64,000 nt of DNA from Sarcocystis neurona (lineage: Eukaryota > Apicomplexa > Conoidasida > Eucoccidiorida > Sarcocystidae): contig KL647288.1 in NCBI GenBank assembly GCA_000727475.1, forward strand, positions 3,839,604-3,903,603, in the 5' to 3' direction. This document shows positions 1 to 11,700 of the stretch, piece after piece (the stretch's first letter is position 1; every line of letters starts with the position of its first letter). Both the position numbers and the translations under genes were made by a program. The notes under the pieces are model-generated. The model did no database searches. It saw only the letters and a list, made by a program, of their open reading frames with translations, and was not told the origin of the DNA.

Positions 1-2960
1 TTGTCCCCGTAGTTCTCAAGCGCGAAGCTTCACGTGGGGCCGTGGCGTTTCATTGCACACGCAGACGTGCACTTGTGTGTGTATTTCCACACATATACGG
101 CAGCACACTTACACTTACATATATATATATATATACACGTTTGAACAGGTGTAGAGATAAAGGGAGGTATGTCTGAATGCCGATGCAAATACGTGTACCC
201 TAGCGTGTGCCCATGTGATTCTGGTCAAGCGTGGGCATACAAGCGTGTGGTGGTCTCCGCTGGGTTTGCGCAGCAGAGCGGGAGAGATCGACGCAGCTGA
301 AAAAACGTTTAAAGAGAGCGTGTGGTATTCCTGGTGTCTGTAACGTTCTGCGTATCTGCAGATCGTCTGCCGCGTCACTTCGCCCTTTGTATATACGTGT
401 CCACACGTCTGCGAATGCGTTGAGACGCCTGCACCGTTGCAGATTTTTTGCTGGCGCGCGTGCATGCCTTTTTCTGTCGTGACGGAGCTGCCTGCGTCCG
501 TCTGCAAAAAGCAGAGAGGGCTGCGCCCAGGTAGCTGCTGTGGACCTCGCCACACGAGGCGATCCTATCTGGAGGAGTGGTCAAGAACATCTGCACCAGC
601 CGGGGACACGTGACACTTGCTGAAGGTTGCTGCACGGCCGAAATAGAGCCACATGGAATGTAGTAATAATGACGGCTTCGAGCACGCACTTGTATGTTAA
701 AGCGGCGAGACACAGACACGTGTACACACCAAAGGTGAAGAAGTTTGCGACTGTCTCCAGAACCTACCCTGTTCCACTAGACAAGTGTCTGAGAGACGAG
801 AGCACCATCCGCGAGAAGCTGCAGTCCACCCAGGCCGGCGCAACGGCTGGAGCAGCAGCGAGCGGGCGACAGCAGCACAGTCAACCTGGGGGCGGCGGCA
901 CGGTAGAACGCAGTCCTTCTTGAAGGTGCCCCTGCAGCAGCTGCACACACACGTTCGTAGGTTAACGTATTTTACGTGTTAACGCGAGACAGTTTAAAGA
1001 GAAAACAGAGGACAGGAGGTCGCAGTCACCTGCAGGAGAGAGCGGTGGGAAAACAGCTGCACTGTCGGGGAAGGTGAGTCGTTTGGACTTGGTGACTCGG
1101 GTGATGCCGAAGACTTCACGAATTATCCGAGAAGCACATGCACGTAGGTTTTGAATCCGTGAGGAGGTGTAACTTGCAGAGTCGCTCACTTCCGATGTCT
1201 GCGGCAGTGACAGAGGCAGCGGCAGCAGAAGTGAGACGGGCCCCTCACGAGGAGCTGTACGTCCCGTCGACCGCACTGGCACATCCGCGCGTGTGCCTAC
1301 CGGTACAGTATCTGACCTGGCTGTCTGAAGGCTTCTGCTTCGGCAGCAGCGGGCAGTGCAGATGACGAGAATCACGTCGCTTCGAAAAGCGCGTTTGCAG
1401 CTGGACCGCGCGCCAGACCCACAGGAGCGACAGCGCAGCGCCGCTTCTATTTTGAACAGACGTCTACCGGCCGGGGTTTGGACGGGTAGCGACGGAAGAA
1501 GCGTGTCGCCATCGCATGTGTGTGGTGCCCATCTCGTAACTGTTGCTCTCGCTGCTGCGACGACTGTTGCATCCGCGTCTGCTGCTGCTGCAGCTACTAC
1601 TGCCGCGACGCGGACGGACACAAGTGGTGGCAGATGTTATAGTACTTCTGTTTTCCTTCGTTCACGCCTGCAACTGTTGCAGCTGCAGTGCTGCTGTCAA
1701 TCAATTTCAACCGCTGCTGTCTTCGTTTTGGGCTGATTTTTGTTGCAGGGGCGGCTGGTCCGTCTCGGCGAGCAGCGATACGCAGTTGCCGGTGCTAGTG
1801 ATGTGCTTCCTCTGCATGCAGGTGGGAAGAGATTTTTACCACCTACGCGCCGGTGGCGTGGGAGGAGGTGGAGGAAGCAGCTGCTGCAGCAGAGGAGCAG
1901 AGCAGGAGCAGCTTCTGTGACGCGGAAGGCAGTGCGGAGAGTTCGCTGCTGCTATTTGCCGGCGACGCAGCAATTGTGCGTGCTGCTGCGTGGGTGGAGA
2001 CAGCGCAGGTGTTGCCAACAGCTGCAGCAGCAGGGAGCCAGACAGATGCAGCAGCAACAGCAGGGGAGCGAGCAGCAGCAAAACGAGCGAAAGTCGGAGC
2101 GGACGAGGGAGGAGCGAGTGGAATCGGAGCAGCAGCAGCAGCAAACGCCTTTCTTTGCAGGCTTTGCAGGTGGGATGCCAGCTGGAGCACAACTCCTTCG
2201 CAGCAAGTTCCCGAAGAAATGCCGCGAGATGCAGTACTGTTGTGGATGGAAACAACTTCAGGGATATATGCATGCCCGGCTACTGAAAACGTGAAGCCCC
2301 TACGAAGAAGCCGACATTTCTGCCTACGTAGTTGCCAATGGCTTAACACCACAGCCGAAGCTGCTCTTACGTTTGTTCTGAGCCTGACGTACTCGCTTCA
2401 GTATGTTGGGATGCTGTATACGCGCTGTGGCTGGGCGAGTCTGCTGCTGCTGCTGTGCACGCGCTGACATTCTGGTGACCAGAGATACTGTGCTGGTGCT
2501 GCCGCTGGCCCTTTCTGCCGCCTGCTGCTGCTGTCTCTCTTCTGCTGTTCTCAAGCTGCTGCAGCTGTTCGACGGCTGCTGTGCTGCTGCTGCGGTGGTG
2601 CTTCTGCTGCTGGGGAATCGCGTGGCTGTGATGCTCACCTCCTCCCGTATTTTTGCTGTTGGACTGCAGCCACGGATGCTTCTCATACAGCTGTGGGCTG
2701 CTGATGTGATATACTCTTGTGGGGCTGCTGCTGCGGTGACGTGCTGCTGTTCCTTTTTGTCTTGTGTTCCTGCTGCTGCTGCTGTGCAGTCGACGCGCTG
2801 TTGCTGCGATTCTGTAGCTGTGCTGCTGCTGTCATTCCTTCCCTGCTTCCTTGTCTCCATGCTGCTGATGTCGCTGATATGCAGCGCTGTTCACTGCCTG
2901 TGCCCTGCTTTCTTGTTCAGTTTCCTCTTCGGGGTCACGAGTGACACTTCCCCGGTTCCA
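1..2960. other. Unassigned region upstream of the first clear DNA-PKcs exon
   Basis: No exon could be fixed here. The DNA-PKcs gene that follows must continue to the left, because family members carry about 2,900 residues of HEAT/FAT sequence before the part seen in this window, so some of this stretch is probably exon. Candidates are an open frame after a TGCAG acceptor-like site near 1362 (MTRITSLRKARLQLDR...), and Gln/Ala-rich frames at 1740-2294 and 1853-2290 that compete with each other. None could be aligned to the family or joined by phase. Positions 1-620 contain TA microsatellites and no convincing coding frame. From about 2400 to 2900 the sequence is a Cys/Leu-coding CTG-rich tract that looks intronic. 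Confidence 0.4.
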
Positions 2961-5708
2961 GCCCGCAGCAGCGCCCTGGTGCTGCAGCTGCTTCCTTCGC
3001 AGCCCGAGCTGCCGCGGCTGCTACTGCTGCTGTCGCTGCACCTGCTGCACCAGCTGCCGCTGCCTACGACTGCGTGTAGGCTACTGCTAAATCAAACGCT
3101 GCTCCGCGCTTTGCTGCCGCAGCTCACTGCCGCCTGCAGTGCCCTCCCTCCTCCAGCTCCTCTCGCGCAGCCGTCAGCGGCAGCAGCAGCAACGCAGCAG
3201 CTCCTGGCAGCACCGGCTGCTGCCACGGCTCACAAGTTATTGTTCTCCTTGCGTGCTGCCGCGGCTGCAGACTCTGTGTTGCAGTCGTTTTGCTGCCCAG
3301 TGGAAAGAGACCTGTTCTTGCCTTCTGCGGCAGCAGCAGCCGTCAAAGCACAGGAGGAACAGCTTGATGATGTTGACCCAGCTGGAATACGCGCGCAGCA
3401 GCAGTTCACTTCAGAGAAAGAAAAAGAAGCTTGCTTCTTTCACACGGCCGCATTGAACACTGCGGCAGCCACAATCTACCCCCTGCTCACCTGCAGCGGC
3501 AGCAGCGTTGCTGACAGTGAACACCCACCTGCTGTTGTTGCAGCAGAGAGGGAGAAGAAGGAGAAACTGCGCGCTATCCACGTCGCGGGCAGAAATTTGC
3601 CCGCTGCTGTCGACCGCTTTGTGGCCATGTCTGCCGTGCTCTGCGCCGTCGATTCCGTTTTCAGTGCAGCAAGGGTGAGCGCTGAGAGCACCAAAACGGG
3701 CGACAGCAGCAGCAGCATCGGCGGCGGCACGGCCACTAGCGGCGGCCACAGGAGCATCCCAAGCGAGTTAGATTGGAGCCGCAGCAGCAGCGACCACAGA
3801 AACGCTGATTTGCAGCTTTTGTATTTGCGAGGCTGTGGTGCTGCTGAGGCAGCGAAGGAAGTCCTGCAGTTGTACCCTCCGTGTATGGGTGCTGCGGCAG
3901 AGCTCCTGCGCGTTGTCTTGCGCGCAGAACAGCGGCTGCAGCAGGGAGAGCGGCTGCCTGGAGCTTTTGAAGCAATACTCTCCTTCAAGTTGCAGGAAGT
4001 CAAAAGCACACGGAACACGAGAAAAGCCGAGAGAATTGTGGAACTGGTCAAAGCCGAGCTGCTGCAGCAGCAGCGAAGAGACAAGGCGGCAGCAGCAGCA
4101 CGAGCACTATCTCCTCCTTCTCCTGCAGCAGCAGCACTGGCTGCAGCAGCAAAACAGCATGCCGCAGCGCGACGAAGCGTTCTTAGATACGCGTCACCAG
4201 GCAGCACAGAAAAATCGAACGGGTGTTGCTGGAGCAGAGAAACCCTTCATGTGGAGCGGCTGCTGCTGGGGGCCCGTGAGACCTTGCTGGACCTGCAGGT
4301 GAAGCAGTCCGCCGCGTGCGTCGACCTCACGAACCTGCTGTTGCCTGTCTGGTCTGGAGCCCTAGTCCACGTGCGCAACACTGCTGTGGCCGCCACAGCA
4401 GCAGTCGTAGCCGTAGCCTCAGCGGAAGCACCGGCGGGCTTCGCCGCAGCCCAAGCAGGCGTCCCAGCAGCACCCGTAGTCCCACAAAACGCAGAAGGGA
4501 CGGTACCACGGCCGACGGCAGGAGCAAAGGCCAGAGGAGAAGAAGTGAAGAGCGCCGTCATGACACGAGTGCCTGCAGAGACGACAGCATACCAGCAGCC
4601 ATGCCAAAAGTTGTGGGTGAAGCACGCTTTTACAGAGCAGGAAGAGGAGAACACGCCGGAGCTGCTGCTGCAGCGACAGCAAGTTGCTGCATTGCTGAAA
4701 CAACACCGCCGCGTCCAGCAGGCTTGCTGGGAGCTTTGTCGGATTGCCCAGCAGCAACTGCAGCTTCTAGAGGGAGCCACAGGAGCAGCAGGACGGAGAA
4801 CTGCGACAACGCTGCAAGGAATGGGAAAGCAGGGACGGACTATGGCGGAGGGGAACGTCTTGAGGCCAGCAGCAGCAGCGTGGGGAGGAGATTCGACAGC
4901 GGAGGGCCACCGGTTAACGCCCGCAACTCACGCATCTGGGGCAGCAACAGGACAATCGACGAGAGCAGGAAAAGAGGCAGTCAGCGAGGAAGGGGAGGCG
5001 AGACCAGCAGGATCACCTGTGCCACAGCATCGGTGGCAGCAGCAGCAGCAGCCGAAGAAAGACTCGTACGAGCCAGAGGGAGGCGACGAAGAAGAAGAGG
5101 ACAGGGCGGTGTCGTCTGACGACACTAAGAGGAGTGTCTACCACGTTGCTGTTGAAGAAACGTTGTGTGTTACGGTGCTGCAGCTGCTCGTGGCGGGCGC
5201 GGCACGAAGTAGCAGCTTTACCGGTTTCTTCACGCCGTGGCAGCGAAAAGCCAGGTCTGCGCTGCCAGGCATTATCCTCCGCCTTGCCAGGCGCTCCCGC
5301 CCAGGGGCAGGAGCAGCTGGCGAAGAAGTAGAAGGAGAAGAAGAACGAGAAGGAAGAAAAGAGACTGGGGCTGGGCGGAAACCGACTGCCGAGCAGCAAG
5401 AGCAACGCCCAGATCAACCCCACCTGCAGCGATCGCAGGAGCGACGCCAGCTGCAGAAGAGGAGGCAAGAGAAGGAGCAGCAGCAGCCTGCACAGAGCCT
5501 GCAGGAGAGGGAGCGGCCCCAGGGCCAGCTGTTCAGGAAGAGCGGAGAGTTGCTGCAGCAGCTGCCTACCTGGGAGGTGCTGCTGCTGCTTGATCCGCTG
5601 CTGGCATTCGTCGCGGCAGACGAAGCCGGCACCCTGCGACAGCTGCTAGTGCCGCTGCTGACGCGCGCCGTACGAGAATATCCGCATGCGGTGATTTATC
5701 CCTTGCTG
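2961..5708 (+). other. DNA-PKcs exon: FAT region
   Basis: An open frame of about 900 codons with long Ala and Gln runs separating blocks of ordinary helical sequence. The last 45 codons (LPTWEVLLLLDPLLAF... to VIYPLL) resemble the DNA-PKcs FAT segment that reads W-x-x-x-L--LLD then YPQAIVYPF in the human protein. The exon ends at CTG followed by GTAATG, phase 0, and continues at 6445 after the acceptor CCATAG. The 5' boundary is uncertain anywhere between about 2950 and 3200, because several AG acceptors are available and a second Ala-rich frame is open up to about 3079. Confidence 0.75.
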
Positions 5709-8700
5709 GTAATGTGCCCCCCCACCTCGTCTGACTTTTATCCGCCCGTCTGTTCGTCTGCGCGCCGTCCTGCTCCACTGCTTTACGTTTCTTGAGCACG
5801 CCGGAGACCTTGGAAGTTCAGCCCTCCACCCCACGCCGGCGCGAATATATATGTGTGTCCCCCTATCGTTGTACACGTGTATACATGCACAGAATTCCGC
5901 ACACGTGACCACAGATTTGTATGCGCCTCTGTGCGCCTTTGGAGATGTGTGATATTGTGAGGGCAGAGTCACATACACGCGGAAGAAACTGGTCTGTCTT
6001 CTGCTTCGCTGAGACTGTAGACATCTGCGTGCGCTGCAGCCCCTGCGGCACTGACAGCGAGTGCTGCAGCAGCAGCGTTTTGTGCGCCCGTGGCGACGTT
6101 TTGCCGGTGGTAGTTCGGCTGCTTCAGCTGTTGTTAAAAATGCTCTTCCTGTCCCTGCAGCTCCTTCTCCGCACCGCCACATCGCAGTCCTTTCTGGTGG
6201 TGTTGCTTCTTCTGCCACTGCCGCGACTTTGTTTGTTGGTACGAGTGTCGCTCGCCCTGTCACCGTGCTGCTGCCACCTTCCCTGCGGCTGTTGCTGCTC
6301 TTCGTGCCGCTGTCACTGCTGCTGCTGCTGCTGATGCTGCTACTGCTGCTGCTGCTACTGCTGCTGCTGATGCTTTCGCGGCGAAGGCTCACTCTGCTCC
6401 GGCTTTGTGGGGTCTCTGTCTGTGCGCCGTCGTTGCTGCCATAGATGGCCGTGGACGCGACGCAACGGGCTGCCTTCGCCGGGGGCCTCACACGAAGTGG
6501 CAACAACGGCAGCGGCAGGCCTCGGTACGGCCGCAGCAGCACTGCCGCCGGCTGCAGGCGTGAGCGAGACAGCAACGCAGGGAACATCGCAACTCCGCTG
6601 ACCTTGCTGGAGCAGTGGCTTCACATGGCCCGCACCCAGGCGCCTGCAGCAGAAAAATTTGCTGCAGCGATACAGCTCTTGCAGCCGCCGCGACAGCGGG
6701 TGGAGCAGCAGCTGCTCGTGCCGCTGCTGTCGATCCTTCACGGCGAGCTGCTGCGCCTTCGCAGACGGTGCGGCGCTGTCGGACGAGTTGTGAAAAGCAG
6801 CAGCCAAAGCAACAGCAGCAACGCGGGCAACGATCGACAGCTGCTTGCAGAGGTGCGTACCCGCGCGCCACGCCCAACTCGTGTCACTCCGCTGCTATTG
6901 CGGCCCACCACACACATGTACGTGGACACGTTAGTCTCGTAGAATGCAGAAGTGTATCCATACTTATTTATATACGTGTTTGTGTATGTTATCTTTTGAA
7001 GTGAATGGTTGATTATCAGTGAAGATAATATATATAGATATACGCAGTTGTATGGGTCTCACAAATATAAAATATACATATATATATGTATATGTATGTA
7101 TATGGACATGTACTTAGTTACGTGTTTGTATGTGTTACTGCCTGAGGTGAACGGTTGATTTATCAGTGAACAGTATATATATATATAGAGAGAGATGTGT
7201 ATTTATAGACGTGTGCAGTTATATATGTGTGCTACGTGAAGAGAGTGACTGATCCTATCGATAGAGAAATATATACCTGTATACACTTGCGTGGACGTGC
7301 ATGTATGTTTGTGTGAGAAGAATTGTAGACTACCAGTGAATTTGCTCATACTTGCACGTTCTTGTGAATCGGCACACCCACGTGTCGCCTGAAGGTACGT
7401 GCTAAAGAACAGTAAAGGAGTATGTGTTTATACACATGTTTGCATATATATTTTCTCGTCTGAACAACACTGCCGATACATATATATATATATATATATG
7501 TTATATGTATGTAGAAACATGCGTATCTGCCACTAGAGGCAAAGAGCTGTTGGCATTTGTTCCTGCCCCTCGCTGCAGCAGCACGTGTCTCTCTGTGTGC
7601 AGGTGGCGCGATGTCAGGAGTCTGCTGGGCTGCTTCTTGCATGCGTAGTACGCGCTGCTCTTGCTGAGCGGCAGTTCTTAAACCGCTACAAGGGGCTGCA
7701 CTGCTTCGCACGTACACTTTTCTACACGCTAAAGCCACCGTCTTGCACTTTCTTCTACGCGCTCTGGGTTTGTCGGCATCCTGTGTTCCCGTTCTCTGCG
7801 CCTGTCGCTACTGCTGCAGACACTGCACTGGGATGCATCGCGTAATGATACTTCGTTCAGCTCTACCGCTACTCTGCGGCAGCTGCAGGCGTCCCTCTGC
7901 ATTCGCCGCTGCTGCTGCTGTTCCCTGCGGTCGCACTTTGTAGGCGGCGGTGGTGCAAGGGAGCGCCCTTTGTTGCTGCCGCTGTGCGTCGTACAAGGAG
8001 TGGGACTTTTTTTCAGCGGCTGCTACTGCTACAGTGGTGCCGCTACTTCTGCTGCAGTGCTGCTGCTACTTCGGCTGCATTGCTGCTGCTGCTTCTGCTG
8101 CAGTGCTGCTCCTGCTTCTGCTGCAGTGCTGCTCCTGCTTCTGCTGCAGTGCTGCTCCTGCTTCTGCTGCATTGATGCTCCTGCTTCTGCTGCATTGATG
8201 CTCCTGCTTCTGCTGCAGTGCTGCTCCTGCTTCTGCTGCAGTGCTGCTCCTGCTTCTGCTGCATTGATGCTCCTGCTTCTGCCCCAGTGCTTCTGTCGTT
8301 TCGACTGCAGTGCTGCTGGTGCGTCTGCTGCATTCCTGCGGCTGCTTCTGCTGCATTCCTGCGGCTGCTTCTGCTGCATTCCTGCGGCTGCTTCTGCTGC
8401 ATTCCTGCGGCTGCTTCTGCTGCATTCCTGCTGCTCCTTCAGCTGCAGTACTGCTGCTGCTTCTGCTGTAGCGCTGCTGCTGCTTCTGCTCCTTAGCTTG
8501 TGAGGGGGCCAGTTCGCGTTATTGCTTTCTGCTGCTGCTTTGCACCTGCGTGCAGCTGCCTGTCGCTGGGCGCGTCTGCTGTTGTTTCGCGTTGACTGCT
8601 GCTGCCAATCCTTCGCCCCGCCTGCTTCGCTGCCCACGTCGGCGCTGCTCTGCTTGCTCTTCTGCGTGCGCACGCAGCTGCAGAAGGACGAGAAGCTTTC

Positions 8701-11700
8701 AGCAGCAGCGCGTCAGCAGCTGCAGCAGCTGTGGCATCGTGCCTGCACGATGGCAGTTTTGACGGAAAGACACCAGCTGCTCGGCACCGCCACTGGCTTA
8801 CGCAACAGCTCCTTCGCCCGTGCCATGCGCTTGGTACGTCCTTACGCTGTACGCATTCGTCTACGCGGACGCATTCATATCGATACATCCGCACAGATAT
8901 ATATATATATATATATGTAACGTTGCATACCTGCGTATGCATATATATGTGTGTATACGTATTTATACATTGACTTGGTTTCATATGCACATACATATAT
9001 TGCGCCTGTAGACATAGGCAGTTGGGGGAGCAGGTACACAACTGTTACAGCAACGCAGCCACGCATACTGGGTACACGTTCTCACCTTCCCAGCCGACAT
9101 GTATATGCATATATGTATATATATATATATATGCCCGTAGTGATGTGTACAGATGTACATACCCTTCCGAGCAGACATATAGATGCACGTATAAATGTGT
9201 ATATTGCTGTAACTATGTATGTGTATATATATGTATATTTATGTGCGTCCGTATAAATATGTGTACATCCGAATGTGTATATTATTTAGTCATGCCCTAC
9301 AATTGCCTTTCAAGTGATTAGCAGCTCAGCGACAGAGAAAAGTCCCTTCACTGATTTGTCTAACAACGCGGTGCATCTCTGTATAGCTGCCGTCCTTCGC
9401 GTCTCGCTCTGTAGACGTCCTTGCTGCGTCCCTGTGTCAACACAGAACCTACGCATGTATACATGCATGGATACACGCCGGCTGGCATAGATACATACAC
9501 GACCCTGCGCCTATACATATATATATATATATGTATATACAGGTGCATACAGATATATTTACGTGCGCATATATGCATGCGCGCTTGTATACTTACACAC
9601 CGGTGCGCAGGCGCGCACAGACGTATACATTCCTCCAGGTTAATTTGTACAAGTGTCTGCATACATTTAAACAGGTTGTAGAGTCGTATGCACAGATATA
9701 TAAAGTCTTATACACTATACATATATATATATGTATAGTACGCACAACTATTAAATGATAGATATACATTCATATATATATGTGTGTGGAGGTGTGTATA
9801 CGTCGGTACAGTCTCACAAACATACATACATACGTACACTTATAGATACGTTTAGATGTATTTGCATCCCAACGGAGCAGCGTATTGCCATTGATGCGTC
9901 GGCGCAAGTACCTACGTCCGTGCCCATGCGCAGACTCACGCAGACGCGCATATATGCGTATATTCACACATGCAGATGTGCATACATACATACATATATA
10001 TATATACACGCACTTGTATACGCGCACAGAATTACACACGCATACGTACACACATACATACACATGCGCACGTACGCATACATACTGACCTACAAACACA
10101 ACCATAGGCACAAACGCATATATATATATATATGCATATACACGTATACGCATATACGCGCATATACTCGTATCTACTTGCGTACAAAAATACGTATATG
10201 CGTACACACATATAGATATACCTGTGTATGCACACGCACATAGGTCGGTGCGTATATGGATTACAGTCAGACGTACACGCAAGTAGACGTAAACACAGCG
10301 GTACACCAGTGCACTGTACGTACACCGCACAGTGCAGCACTACACCTGTCTACGAAGTAATTTTAGTTATTAGTCGTTGCGAAGGAAAAAGTATGGAGTC
10401 CTTCCTGTTCTGCAGCCGGAACGCTGCTTGGGCTAATACGTGACCCCTACGGTTAGCGTTGTTTTTGCGTATACTGCCATGCCGCGCTGCTGCTCTCGCT
10501 GCTCGTAGCTGCTGTGCCGGCTCCTTCCTGAAGGATGGCTGCTGCTGCTCGCCGTCAGCGGCGTCGTTCTGCGAAGATGCGTGCGGTTGCTGCTGTTCAA
10601 CTTTTCGCTGCTGTTCACATGTTCGCTGCTGGTGCGGCCAGCCCCCGCAGCTGCTCCGCGCCTGCTGGGTGCTCCTGCATCAGCTGCCAACCCCTGTGGC
10701 TGGTACAGCACACGTCTGCGTAGAGCTGCTGCTGTTCTGAAGTCTTACTGCTAGCCGTACTCGATGCCGATCTACGAGCTGCTGCTGCTTTGGCTTGCTG
10801 CTGCTGTGGCCTGCTCGTGTTGCTGCCCGCGTGCTGCTGACGCGCCGGTCTACGCTGGTGCTGTATCAGCTGTTGCTGTCTCGCGTGTCTGCCGTTCGTG
10901 TGGGACAGGAGGTATCGTGGGTGCTGCTGCACGCAGCACAACAGAAGCGCCGCGGTGCAGCGGACGCGGCTGCTTCCGCTTCAGCTGCTGGTACTTCTTC
11001 ATCTGCCTTCCCCTCCGAACCAGCGGCATTCTGCAATTGGAGTGCATGTATCCTGGATCGCTTCTCGCTGCGACAGCTACTGCAGCTACCGGCGCGTCTG
11101 CGAGAGGCAGCCCAGGCGGCCGACGCTGCAGCACTGCAGCAGACCCTCAAGAAAGGAAAGCACAAGCAGCACCTCCCGCTTTCTTCGGTGCAGAAGGTCC
11201 GTCTGGGAGACTTCTGCACATGGCTTGAGAAGTAAGCGCAGAAGCAGCAGCACGTGCACGAGTGGAGGAGAAGACGGAGGAGGAGCAGCAGGAGCAGCAC
11301 CAGGCGGACAGCAGCAGCGGTGGCTCTACGTACGCAGCAGGCGTAAAGCGGTGACAGATAACTCGAATTTAGGGCAACACAGAGCCCCGAGGGAAGTCCT
11401 GCAGCGGCAGAGCCGAAAATGGATACGCGTGCAGCCGTAGGCAGGGCGCCAGGCCCAGCTGACTGGCAGCAAGATAGCAGATCGAACGGAACAGCAGCAA
11501 CACAGCAGCTCAGCGCACGAAGCGACCCATCAGTAAGGATGTGTGTGCAGCACTAGAGCGCCGCCTTACGCGAGATGCAGCGAAGCCGCAATCTCACGTA
11601 CGCACGCAGCACAACAGGGGTTCTACACCTGGCGTCACACCAGCAGCACGAAGCACGCGTATGCAGAACAGTCTAAAAAGATAGATAGCAGCAAAACATT

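Larger units (their letters stand above)
6445..11231 (+). other. DNA-PKcs exons: C-terminal FAT (6445-6852, 8678-8833, ~10909-11231)
   Basis: Three short exons bridge the FAT region to the kinase. Exon 6445-6852 encodes LLEQWLHMARTQAPAAEKF and LLSILHGELLRL, helices in the same order and spacing as in human DNA-PKcs; its donor is GAG|GTGCGT. Exon 8678-8833 encodes LQKDEKLSAAARQQLQQLW and ends at TTG|GTACGT. Exon ~10909-11231 ends in VRLGDFCTWLE plus two bases (AA|GTAAGC), which combine with the C at 13510 to give Asn. The start of the third exon is the least certain, since several in-frame AG sites lie close together. Confidence 0.72.

Noticed and set aside
2403..2960. Leu/Cys-rich start of the long FAT frame
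   Set aside because: CTG-repeat composition with Cys-rich runs is unlike the rest of the frame, and several acceptors near 2950-3000 make this probable intron.
8029..8673. 214-codon minus-strand frame of MQQKQ/CSRS repeats
   Set aside because: It arises from the 23-bp minisatellite, which is open in every frame and lies in an intron bounded by consensus splice sites.
9755..10243. 162-codon plus frame rich in Tyr, Ile, His and Thr
   Set aside because: It is a translation of ACATA/TA microsatellites within an intron.
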